Under the pieces are notes generated by a model. The model had not been told where the DNA came from and made no database searches. It worked only from the letters and a program-made list of their open reading frames with translations. A program made the translations under genes and the position numbers. A DNA stretch of 33,642 bases from Verrucomicrobiota bacterium. GTDB lineage: Bacteria > Verrucomicrobiota > Verrucomicrobiia > Limisphaerales > J093. The stretch's first letter is position 1. Every line of letters begins with the position of its first letter. The stretch lies in NCBI GenBank assembly GCA_029556615.1, contig JAKQDD010000037.1, forward strand, positions 1 through 33,642. The letters are read 5' to 3'. This document shows, in pieces, positions 1-7,676 of this stretch.

Positions 1-12
1 AATTCGGACCTC

Positions 13-142
13 ACCAAAACTGTCCGACTATTCGCCGAAACGCCTGTCCGATTTGGACCGAAATCACTGTCCGAATTGATTTCCGAAATCACTGTCCGGC
101 CAACTCCGAAATCACTGTCCGAATAAGTCCGAAATACGCAGG
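13..142. repeat. Iterated 23-25 bp repeats before the recombinase
   Basis: The unit CCGAAATCACTGTCCG occurs exactly at 58-73, 83-98 and 106-121. A degenerate copy lies at 35-50 (CCGAAACGCCTGTCCG), a partial one at 13-26 and a left half at 129-137. The regular 23-25 bp spacing puts the units roughly two helical turns apart, as expected for a protein-binding array or the subterminal repeats of a mobile element. The array stops just before the ribosome binding site of the recombinase gene, so it may be a recombinase binding region or an autoregulatory operator. The repetition is seen directly; the function is inferred. Confidence 0.8.
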
Positions 143-156
143 AAAGGAGGCCGACG

Positions 157-1152
157 ATGAGCGGCGCCCACCTTGCGGGGTACCTGCAGCGGTTCTTCAC
201 CGATCGCCTGCTGGGGCAACTGGGGGCCAGCCCGCACACGATCGCCAGTTACCGGGACACCTTCCGGCTGCTCCTGAAGTTCGCGGTCCGGCACTACCAC
301 CGTCAGGCCAGCGACCTTCGACTGGAGGACCTGGATGCCAAGCTCGTCTCGGTTTTTCTCAGACACCTCGAGCACGATCGCCACAACCGAGCGCGCACAC
401 GGAACAACCGGCTCAGCGCCCTCCATGCGTTCTTTGGGTACGTGGGCGTCAACGAGCCCGCTCTGGCCAGCCACTGCCAGCGGGTCTTGGCGATTCCACA
501 GAAGCGATTCGAGCGCGGCCCCGTGGAGTTCCTGAGTCGAGAGGAGACGGCGGCGCTCCTCCAGGCTCCGGATTCCGGGAGCTGGTTGGGGCGGCGTGAC
601 CAACTTCTGTTGCGAGTGGCCGTGCAAACCGGACTGCGCAACTCGGAGTTGATTCACCTCCGGCGACAGGACGTGGAACTCGGTTCCGGCGCGCATATCA
701 AGTGCCTGGGAAAAGGTCGCAAAACCCGATGTACTCCCCTGGGCGCCGAGCTTGCGGCCTGGCTCGCCGATTGGCTCGCCCATCGGCCACCGGAGCCCAC
801 CACACCCGTCTTTCCCACCGCCAGGGGAACCGCGATGAGTTCCGACGCGCTGCAGCGGTTGGTCGAGCGCCACGTCCAAGCCGCGGCCATAACATGTCCA
901 TCCCTCCGAAAGAAGCGGGTGACTCCCCATACCCTGCGCCACACGCTGGCGATGAACCTCCTCCAGAGCGGGGTGGACATCACGGTCATCGCGCTTTGGC
1001 TGGGGCACGAGTCCATCGAGACCACGCAAACGTATCTCCATGCCGACATGGCGATGAAGGAAGCAGCACTGGCCCGAACGGCTCCTGGCAAAACCCCACC
1101 CCAGCGATACCGCCCAAATGATAAGCTCCTCGCCTTCCTGGAGGCCCTCTAA
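157..1152 (+). CDS. Tyrosine recombinase / phage-type integrase of a mobile element
   Basis: This 331-residue protein is a site-specific tyrosine recombinase that cuts and rejoins DNA through a phosphotyrosine link. A SAM-like N-terminal domain (about residues 5-95) is followed by the catalytic domain (about 125-310). The catalytic set is visible: R161 in TGLRNSEL, a lysine in CLGKGRK (about 185-189), H258 and R261 in PHTLRH, H284 in LGHES and nucleophile Y293 in TQTYLHAD. The ATG has a very strong AAAGGAGG at 143-150, 6 nt upstream, which is unlike most other genes here and fits a foreign origin. It is similar in size to XerC/XerD, but the repeat array and neighbouring IS66 debris suggest a transposon recombinase rather than chromosomal Xer. 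All catalytic residues are present, so it is probably active. Confidence 0.93.
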   Translation: MSGAHLAGYLQRFFTDRLLGQLGASPHTIASYRDTFRLLLKFAVRHYHRQASDLRLEDLDAKLVSVFLRHLEHDRHNRARTRNNRLSALHAFFGYVGVNEPALASHCQRVLAIPQKRFERGPVEFLSREETAALLQAPDSGSWLGRRDQLLLRVAVQTGLRNSELIHLRRQDVELGSGAHIKCLGKGRKTRCTPLGAELAAWLADWLAHRPPEPTTPVFPTARGTAMSSDALQRLVERHVQAAAITCPSLRKKRVTPHTLRHTLAMNLLQSGVDITVIALWLGHESIETTQTYLHADMAMKEAALARTAPGKTPPQRYRPNDKLLAFLEAL

Positions 1153-1245
1153 TTATGCCGCGTCCACAACGACCCGATCCTTGAGTTCAGGCGCAAAACG
1201 CAGGGTTCCAGGCCGCCACGCGGCGTAATCCCGCAGTCGGCATAA
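1153..1245. repeat. Inverted repeat bordering the recombinase element
   Basis: TTATGCCG at 1153-1160, immediately after the recombinase stop codon, is matched by CGGCATAA at 1238-1245. A further imperfect pairing exists between GCCGCGT (1157-1163) and ACGCGGC (1218-1224). The right arm ends about 4 nt before IS66-coding sequence resumes, so it could mark the element's right end or a crossover site. Only the arms are seen; the role is inferred. Confidence 0.55.
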
Positions 1246-1249
1246 CATT

Positions 1250-1492
1250 TCCGAGCGCGCCTTGAAGATGGCGATCCTGCATCGCAAGAACAGCCTCAGT
1301 TACAAGACCCTCAACGGCGCTCGCACCGGGGACCTGTTCATGGCGCTGATCCACACCTGCCGGCTCAACGGGGTCAACCCGTTCGACTACCTGCTGGCCA
1401 TCGCCACCCATGCCGAGGTGGTCAAACTGATCCCGAAGGCTTGGCTGCCCTGGAACTACCCGAAGTCAGCCGCCCCCAGTAACAGCAGTTGA
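1250..1492 (+). pseudogene. IS66-family transposase remnant (C-terminal end)
   Basis: The reading frame starting with SERALK encodes the characteristic C-terminal end of IS66 transposases. It includes HRKNSLSYKTLNGA, GDLFMALIHTCRLNGVNPFDY and the final PWNY, then stops at TGA 1490-1492. About 80 residues remain of a protein normally near 500, and the DDE catalytic domain is absent. The match starts abruptly just after the inverted repeat at 1238-1245, as if the recombinase element had inserted into, or replaced, the rest of the IS66 gene. A TTG at 1262 could start translation, but the product would not be a functional transposase. Confidence 0.85.
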
Positions 1493-1608
1493 AAGACGCA
1501 CGGCGATCCGGGGCGGCTTGACCGGCTCGGTGCCTGCCGTTGCCTTCGAGCCAGCCAGCCTGCGCTTCCGGCGGTGCCGCCTCAAACCACGCCCCGTGAG
1601 CCCCCCCC

Positions 1609-1722
1609 TCAACGGCCGCGCAGCCGATTCTCGCAGCTCTGCATGCTTGCCGAAGCAACGAATAACCGCGCCGCCAAGGCGGGCAGCGCCACTAACATTA
1701 CGAACAGGAAAAGCCAGCACAT
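1609..1722 (-). CDS. Possible 37-residue membrane peptide
   Basis: In the gap between the IS66 remnant and the glycosidase gene, an ATG opens a short frame beginning MCWLFLFVMLVALPALAARL, a clear hydrophobic segment or signal peptide followed by a short polar tail. I see no ribosome binding site and no recognisable family. It may be the signal-peptide stump of a gene truncated by the nearby mobile element, or a chance frame. The rest of 1493-1767 shows nothing recognisable. Confidence 0.2.
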   Translation of the reverse strand: MCWLFLFVMLVALPALAARLFVASASMQSCENRLRGR

Positions 1723-1767
1723 CGTCTGTGGTGGAGTCAGTGGTTTCGGGGCGCGAAGACCTGGAAC

Positions 1768-4767
1768 TCATTGATGTTGATAGGCCGGCTGCTTGCCGAG
1801 CCAGTTGACGATGTCCTTTTCGCGCGACGCGGGAGTGACCTTGAGCGAGACGAGTTGGCGGCTCTTCAGCGTGGCTTCGACGAGCGTCTGGCCGGGAGCG
1901 TGGAGCTTGAAGTCCACATCCCATTCGGCGGGCCACCCAGGGAAAAGATGGAGCTTGCCGTCGGGACGAGGTTCGGGGGCGAGGAGCATCTCCTGGAGGC
2001 CGGTCATGCCCGCGCCGCCCCAGTTGTGGTCGGGCAGCCAGTCGTGGCCGGGCCCGAAGAAGGCCGGGAAGCGGGCCTGCGGCGCGGTGGTGTTGGCCAG
2101 CTTGTAGATCGCGCGTTCCTTCGCTTTCTCCGGCCAGGCGAGCGCGGCCATGTTGGCAACGTTGGCCATCCACGAGTAATCCTGTTTGCAGAGTCTGGCA
2201 CGGTCTTCCGGGACGGTTTCCCAAGTGTCGCGGGCGAGTTGGAGGGTGTCCGGCCGCGTGATGCCCGCCAGCCGGTAGGGCCAGCAGGCATACATTTCAA
2301 TCGGCTCCCACTTGTTGTAGGGGACGTTGTAGGCTTTGGCGGGAAGCAGCGCCAGCCGCCCCTTTCGCTGGCCGCTGGGCAGCGGTGGCAGCGTGTCGAA
2401 GGTTCGCTTGAGCCGCTGGCGGTCGGCGGCGGGCAGCGCTGGATACCGTAGGAGACCTTCGGTGAGCGCGCGCAGGCCGCTCACCGCGTCCAACGGATTG
2501 GTGGCGTCGCCGGCATACTCCAGGCCGTTGCCGGGATAGATCACGAGTTTGCCGTCGTCGCCGAGTTCCTTGCCGGTGCGCTTCTTTGTCTCGGCGCGGT
2601 AGAAGGAGTCGTAGAAATACACGGTGCCCAGCATCCACGGCAGATCCTGTTCCAGCGGATAGCCCGTGTTGAAGTGGGCCAGCAGATTCATCCAGGCGTT
2701 CTCCAGGCCCATCGAGAAGTGATAGGTCAAGTGTTGAGCCCCACAGAGTCCGTCCGGTCGCGGTCCCACCGGGCAAAGCCCCCACACATCGAGCGGTTCG
2801 GTGTAAACGACGCCCTCGGCGCCTTGGCGTTTCGCGCGGTCGGCGGCGACCTTAGCGCGGTCGCGATAGAAGCGCGTGGTGGGAGCAAGCAGATCGGCGT
2901 CGCCGGTGGCCACGGTGGGCCAGGCGAGCCAGCGCTGGTTCTGCGACATGAAATAGCAGCCCATCCAGCGGCGAAAATCCGGCGTGACCGGCTCGCCTTC
3001 GAAGGTGGGCAATTCGTCGTTGTTGTTGCCCTTGATGCGCCCGTTGTTGTCGGTGGTGAAGATGCCGCCGTTGAAGAGCAGCGGCAGCTCGCCATCACGG
3101 TTGCAGGCGAGCATGTAGCGGAAGAGTTGGTAGTTCCGGCCGATCAGGAAGCCCGGATCAGGCTCGCCCTGGCCGGGGTTGATGACGATGTGGCTGCGAT
3201 TCCAGAAGTCACTCCACCGTTTCAGCTCGTCGGCCTTGGCGGCGCTGCGTTTTGCCGGGGCCAACATCGACTTGGCCTCCGCCAGCCATTGCGCCAGGTC
3301 GGCATCCACGGCGGCCGCCAATCGCATGGTGACCACGTGCTGGCTGCGGGCTGGGGTGGTGCCGCTCCAGGCCTTGCCGTCCCAGAACTGCCACCGCACG
3401 GCCTCCTCGGTCGGTGGGCCGGTGAAACCGCCCTCGACGGCAATGGCGCAGCCGGAAACGCGGTGTGCGGTCACATCAGGCAATGACTCCGGCGCGATCC
3501 CCTGACCACGGGCCTTGCCGGCAAGATCCATGGTGTAATCGGCATTGCGGTGGAATATGACGAAGCCGCTGCGAGAGGCTTGGACTTGGTCGCCGAAGAA
3601 CGTGGTCTTCGCGCCCATCATGTCGTTGCGAATGCCTTCCTTGGTTCTGTCGCGCCAGGTGCCGAAAGCGACTTCAAGAGGTTTGGCGGTGGCGGACTCC
3701 GACTCGAACACCAGCGTTTGCCCGGCGAACCAGAGGCTGGCCCGGAAGTCGCCTTGGTTGATCGAGATCGTGCCGGTGCCGGGGTCGAGCGTCTGCGAGA
3801 AGCCGGCGGCGCCGAGATCGAGTCCCTTGGGTGTGAGCCGGACACAGCCGAGCTTGAGCAGACGCCCGTGCGAGTCATAGGCGCCGCTGTGGGCGAGGTA
3901 GAGCCAGATGGAGCCGTCCTGCACCCAAACGTTAGCGCCCGCGCCCCGGCGACCGGACAGCGGCATGGCATCGAGCGAGTCCCGCGACGGGCTGTTCCAG
4001 GTGACTTTGTAGGATTCGGACGCATACAGGTGATACGCCTTGCCGTCGCCGTCGACGAACAGCGTCATGTCCCGGGCCATCTGGCCGCCGGCGAAGTCGC
4101 GGCGAAACACCCAGTCTCCCGCGAACTCCGGCACAAGATCCCCGGGCATCCCGGTTTTGGCCAGCTTGTCCAGTTCTTCAGGGGCGAGCGGCCGCTTCAT
4201 GTTGTCGGAGACATTCGCCGGCCAGACGCCGGCGTTGGGACGAAAACTCCCCAGGAAGCGATACGGCCCCGTCACGCGATCCGCAGCGGCGACGCCGCTG
4301 CGCGCGGCGCTGTATCCCTGCCCCTTGAGTTCAAGGTGGAACCACTTGACGAACTTCCCGGTCCCTGCATTCCGGATCACCTTGGGACGCTCGAGAATGC
4401 AGCCCTTGGCGATGTCGCTCCGGGGATCGTCCGACACGGGCAGGGCAATGCCCTCATCCTTCCATTGATACAAGTTTGTCGAGGCATACACGTGCACGCC
4501 GACCTGCGCGGCGTTGCCGGCCCGGCCCTCGATCATGTGCTGGCCGAACCAGTAGTACACCCCTTGGTGATACAGGATCCCGCCGCCGTGCCCGTTGATA
4601 GGAACCCCCTGGTCGTCGGACCAGAGCGCCCCGGGGATAAACGCGTTGCGGGTTTCGGCCGCAGGAACGGCAGGCGCTCCGGCGACGCCCACCGCCGCTT
4701 GAGCGCCGATCGCGAGGCTGAGAATCAACGCGATGACAAGGCCGGTGGTTCGTCGTGTTTGGTTCAT
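1768..4767 (-). CDS. Secreted glycosidase chimera: partial GH43-like propeller joined to DUF5703/GH95-like barrel
   Basis: The 999-residue product starts with a signal peptide (about 1-25, ending AQA). Residues 45-250 resemble the start of a GH43 five-bladed propeller (HGGGILYHQGVYYW near 60, RDMTLFVDGDGKAYHLYASE at 232-251). At residues 251-252 (near base 4015) it switches abruptly to the N-terminus of a DUF5703/GH95-like enzyme: YKVTWNSPSRDS, then MPLSGRRGAGANVWV, GRLLKLG and WSDFWNRSHI near 510. An alpha/alpha-barrel region follows to the C-terminus (DVWGLCP, GLENAWMN, PDHNWGGAGM). GH95-type enzymes are fucosidases or related glycosidases of the periplasm or outside. The propeller is too short to be complete, so this looks like a deletion fusion of two adjacent genes that stayed in frame. 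The barrel half may still be active; the GH43 half probably is not. An assembly join is an alternative. Confidence 0.75.
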   Translation of the reverse strand: MNQTRRTTGLVIALILSLAIGAQAAVGVAGAPAVPAAETRNAFIPGALWSDDQGVPINGHGGGILYHQGVYYWFGQHMIEGRAGNAAQVGVHVYASTNLYQWKDEGIALPVSDDPRSDIAKGCILERPKVIRNAGTGKFVKWFHLELKGQGYSAARSGVAAADRVTGPYRFLGSFRPNAGVWPANVSDNMKRPLAPEELDKLAKTGMPGDLVPEFAGDWVFRRDFAGGQMARDMTLFVDGDGKAYHLYASESYKVTWNSPSRDSLDAMPLSGRRGAGANVWVQDGSIWLYLAHSGAYDSHGRLLKLGCVRLTPKGLDLGAAGFSQTLDPGTGTISINQGDFRASLWFAGQTLVFESESATAKPLEVAFGTWRDRTKEGIRNDMMGAKTTFFGDQVQASRSGFVIFHRNADYTMDLAGKARGQGIAPESLPDVTAHRVSGCAIAVEGGFTGPPTEEAVRWQFWDGKAWSGTTPARSQHVVTMRLAAAVDADLAQWLAEAKSMLAPAKRSAAKADELKRWSDFWNRSHIVINPGQGEPDPGFLIGRNYQLFRYMLACNRDGELPLLFNGGIFTTDNNGRIKGNNNDELPTFEGEPVTPDFRRWMGCYFMSQNQRWLAWPTVATGDADLLAPTTRFYRDRAKVAADRAKRQGAEGVVYTEPLDVWGLCPVGPRPDGLCGAQHLTYHFSMGLENAWMNLLAHFNTGYPLEQDLPWMLGTVYFYDSFYRAETKKRTGKELGDDGKLVIYPGNGLEYAGDATNPLDAVSGLRALTEGLLRYPALPAADRQRLKRTFDTLPPLPSGQRKGRLALLPAKAYNVPYNKWEPIEMYACWPYRLAGITRPDTLQLARDTWETVPEDRARLCKQDYSWMANVANMAALAWPEKAKERAIYKLANTTAPQARFPAFFGPGHDWLPDHNWGGAGMTGLQEMLLAPEPRPDGKLHLFPGWPAEWDVDFKLHAPGQTLVEATLKSRQLVSLKVTPASREKDIVNWLGKQPAYQHQ

Positions 4768-4788
4768 GCATTGAGAATGGGCGATCGG

Positions 4789-5082
4789 TTAGAACCTCAA
4801 GTCGGTGGTGATCGATGATGCGGCATCCGGATGGCCGACCGTGGTTTCGGCCTGGAGATGTTCTCCGGCAACACGTTTCGGATCAATTCCCAGGGAAACC
4901 TCGGTGGCGGCACAGGGCTCGAGCGCGGGCGCCGGGGCGGTGACCACGATCGGGGCAATTCCGTCGCCGCGCAGTGAGATCTTCACGGTGGTGGGAGCGG
5001 ATGTTCTTAGGGTCTGTGCAAAGACCACTTCCGGTTTTGGCGGGAGCGCCACCGGGCCCGATGCGAGGACCTCGGCGATCAT
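4789..5082 (-). CDS. Short hypothetical beta-rich protein or C-terminal remnant
   Basis: The frame could begin at ATG 5082 (97 residues) or TTG 5133 (114 residues), and stops 21 nt before the glycosidase gene. It has no signal peptide. Alternating hydrophobic stretches such as TTVKISLRGDGIAPIVVTAP and ATEVSLGIDPK suggest an Ig-like or DUF1573-like beta-sandwich, but the match is weak. It may be the orphaned last domain of a larger secreted protein whose 5' part was deleted, in keeping with the other truncated genes here. I do not recognise it with confidence. Confidence 0.4.
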   Translation of the reverse strand: MIAEVLASGPVALPPKPEVVFAQTLRTSAPTTVKISLRGDGIAPIVVTAPAPALEPCAATEVSLGIDPKRVAGEHLQAETTVGHPDAASSITTDLRF

Positions 5083-5177
5083 CGGCCGAGCGGACGCTCG
5101 CGATGGACTGCGCCGCGGGGAGCACCCGTCCAACGGGGCAGCGACAGGATCCCAGTGAAAGGAGATCTTGCATCGGG

Positions 5178-7307
5178 CTAATCCTCAAAGGCGGCGAACT
5201 TGCGGATGATCGGTTTGCCCAGCGAGGCCCGGATCCGCAAGCGCAACTCGGTGACCTCCACGGCTTCAAACACATCAATCTTCTTGTGGCCAACCGCGGT
5301 GCCCGACACGAGCGGGGTCCAGCCCGCCGGCGTTTTGCCTTCGACCACATACTCGCGGATCCGCTCTCCGTGGGTGATGTCTTCCATGATCATGGACGTG
5401 CCCACCCGGCGTGGGGCGGAGAGCATCATCGGCACGTTGGTATCCGAGCCCGCCGTATCGATGATCGGGGTGCCGAACCGCCGTTTGATTTCCTGCCCGA
5501 GCTCCGCGGATCGGGCGGCATCGGGCGCCGGTATGAGGCCGGTCGGGTCTGGGGTGTTGTTCAGGAGCAAGACGGCGCCGTGGCCGACGGAGCGGAGGTA
5601 CATCTGCATGAGTTGGTCCACGGTCTTGAGGGTTCCGAGGTTGTCGGTCCTCCAGAACCACGTGTTGCGCAGGCGGGCGTCGCACTCGTTCGGCAACCAG
5701 CGATCGCCGTTGGGATCGCCATCGGCGGCGGTGTAAGTCCCCCAAGGTCTCCGGCCGCTGCGCACGGCATTCCAGGCTGGGTAAGGCGCCACACCGTCCT
5801 CGTTCCCGACCCAGCGGATGCTGGCCTGCGGACCCTGGAACACGACCGCCCCTGGCGCGTGCTGCTGTAGAATATCGCCGACGTCGAACACGAGACTGCC
5901 ATCGAACCAGACTTCCTTCATCTCGCCGTAACGGGACAGCAATTCCGTGAGCTGCTGGCGGAAGATCCGCTCATAAGTGGATTGCCTGGCCGGGTCATCC
6001 GCCTTGCCGCCGACCCCGACTCCATGATGACGGTCGGCCGGTGAGAGGTAGACCCCAAGGTTCATGCTCCGTTTCCGGCAAGAGGCCGCCAACTCGGCCA
6101 TGAGATCCCCATGGCCACCCCGCCACGGGGTTCGCCTGACGCCGTAATCGCTGGTATCGGTCTGCCACCAGCAGAACCCGCCGACGTGTTTGGCCACAAA
6201 GACGATGTATTTCGCCCCCATGGATTCGGCGACGCGCACCCACTGGTCCGTGTCGAGCGCCGTGGGGTTGATTTCTGACGGGGACTTCGAGAGGTCGTCG
6301 TACTCCTGGTCGAACCAGGTGTTTGGGGCGAAGTGAATGAACATCCCGATCTCGTAATCGTGCCAGGCGGCCTGCACCGGCGTCGGCACCGGGAGGGTTG
6401 CCTCCTCCCGTTTCAGGTGTTTCGCCAGAAACTCGCGCGTCAACTCCCCGACCTTCGGATCGCTGAAGCGGCCATGCCCGGCGCCTCGGACGGTGTAGAA
6501 GGTCACCGGCACGCCAGCCTGCTTCAACGCGGCCGCGAGCAGTTCGCTCTGGTGATGCGGCACCAGCGGGTCAGCGTCGCCGTGACAGATGAGGAACGGG
6601 GGATCGCCGGCCGTGACATAGGTGATGGGATTCGCCTTGGCGGCCTGATCCTTGTGCTCCTGGATCGCGCCGCCGATCAACAACGACTCGGGTGAGTCCG
6701 CGGGGTCATGACGTTGTCCGTTGGGCAGGCGGTGCAGGTCCATCTGCAGGAAATCGGTCGGGCCGAAGTAGTCCACCACCGCCTGGACCCGGCTGGACTG
6801 GTCGAGGTGGGCGCCGACCTCGAACTCGGTCGTGTCGCCCGTGGTGCCAAGCATGGCGGCCAGATGGCCACCGGCGGAGGCGCCCCAAGCGGCGAAACGA
6901 TGCGGGTCGAGCCGATACTCGCCGGCATGGGCGCGGAGCCAGCGGACGGCGGCTTTGCAGTCTTCGATCTGGGCCGGGAAGACGGCATGTTGGCTGAGGC
7001 GGTAGTTGATCGAGGCGATCGCGTAACCTTGGGCGAGATAGTCGAGTGGCACGCCCTGTTCCTTGCTGCCCATTTTGAAGGCCCCGCCGTGGATGTTGAT
7101 GATCAGCGGCAGGTTCGTGCCATCCTTTGGCAAGTAGAGGTCGAGCTTCTGGCGCTCGTGACCGCTAGGCACGTAGGCCAGGTCGCGGTGCGCGGTCGCG
7201 CCTTCCGGGAGGCTGGACTGCCTGAAACCGGGCGGCTGTGTCAGGGCAATGGCACCGAAGGCTGGCAGGCACGCCCAGGTTAGCATTGTGGTGGTTTTCG
7301 TTCTCAT
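5178..7307 (-). CDS. Secreted acetylesterase-alpha-L-fucosidase fusion (BD-FAE/GH29)
   Basis: The 709-residue protein has a signal peptide (about 1-21). Residues 40-300 form an alpha/beta-hydrolase of the BD-FAE/acetylesterase kind: oxyanion-hole HGGAF at 73-77, nucleophile S144 in GASAGG, acid D246 in HGDADPLVP and H278 in GAGHG. After a short linker, residues 308-709 form a GH29-type fucosidase: GMFIHFAPNTW, AKHVGGFCWWQTDTSDYG and EVWFDGS with probable nucleophile D469, ending in a small beta-domain (LRLRIRASLGKPIIRKFAAF). Both domains look complete, so this may be a working bifunctional enzyme that removes an ester group and then a fucose from the same glycan. The pairing fits the adjacent sulfatases. 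The start codon lies 4 nt after the upstream remnant. Confidence 0.85.
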   Translation of the reverse strand: MRTKTTTMLTWACLPAFGAIALTQPPGFRQSSLPEGATAHRDLAYVPSGHERQKLDLYLPKDGTNLPLIINIHGGAFKMGSKEQGVPLDYLAQGYAIASINYRLSQHAVFPAQIEDCKAAVRWLRAHAGEYRLDPHRFAAWGASAGGHLAAMLGTTGDTTEFEVGAHLDQSSRVQAVVDYFGPTDFLQMDLHRLPNGQRHDPADSPESLLIGGAIQEHKDQAAKANPITYVTAGDPPFLICHGDADPLVPHHQSELLAAALKQAGVPVTFYTVRGAGHGRFSDPKVGELTREFLAKHLKREEATLPVPTPVQAAWHDYEIGMFIHFAPNTWFDQEYDDLSKSPSEINPTALDTDQWVRVAESMGAKYIVFVAKHVGGFCWWQTDTSDYGVRRTPWRGGHGDLMAELAASCRKRSMNLGVYLSPADRHHGVGVGGKADDPARQSTYERIFRQQLTELLSRYGEMKEVWFDGSLVFDVGDILQQHAPGAVVFQGPQASIRWVGNEDGVAPYPAWNAVRSGRRPWGTYTAADGDPNGDRWLPNECDARLRNTWFWRTDNLGTLKTVDQLMQMYLRSVGHGAVLLLNNTPDPTGLIPAPDAARSAELGQEIKRRFGTPIIDTAGSDTNVPMMLSAPRRVGTSMIMEDITHGERIREYVVEGKTPAGWTPLVSGTAVGHKKIDVFEAVEVTELRLRIRASLGKPIIRKFAAFED

Positions 7308-7311
7308 AGTG

Positions 7312-7611
7312 TCACAGCTCGAATAGTCGGTTCATGACGGTGTACGTCAGGGTGCCTCCGGCAGCAGCGTCCATCGCTTGCCATCGGCTGAAGTGAGCAA
7401 GCCAAACGTGGTCTTTCCGATGGCGCTCTCGCCCATCAGGATCATCAGCCACTGGTCGGGCTCTCGCCAAACGAAGGGCGCACCGTATTTGCGCTGCATC
7501 CAATGGTGCCGCGGCAATTCGATCAGTCCTCCGAGCTTCCAGCGCGGTGATGGCCGCGCACACACCCGCCAGCCCGCCGCCGACCACCGCGATGTCGGTG
7601 GCCAGTGCCAT
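7312..7611 (-). pseudogene. Scrambled remnant: FAD-oxidoreductase N-terminus joined to glycosidase fragment
   Basis: From ATG 7611 the frame encodes MALATDIAVVGGGLAGVCAA, the dinucleotide-binding start (GGGLAG) of an FAD-dependent oxidoreductase of the type often found in glycan loci. After about 27 residues the family resemblance ends. In a different frame, about 7535-7347, sequence typical of a propeller glycosidase appears (KYGAPFVWREPDQWLMILMG, LLTSADGKRW). Thus the 5' end of one gene has been joined out of frame to an internal or C-terminal piece of another. The first frame continues open to TGA 7312 but is not expected to make a folded enzyme. Confidence 0.65.
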
Positions 7612-7676
7612 CGTCTTCAACCCGCGCCGCTCAACCGGATCGTGTGCTTGCATGCCTCGCCTTCCCCATTGTCGAT

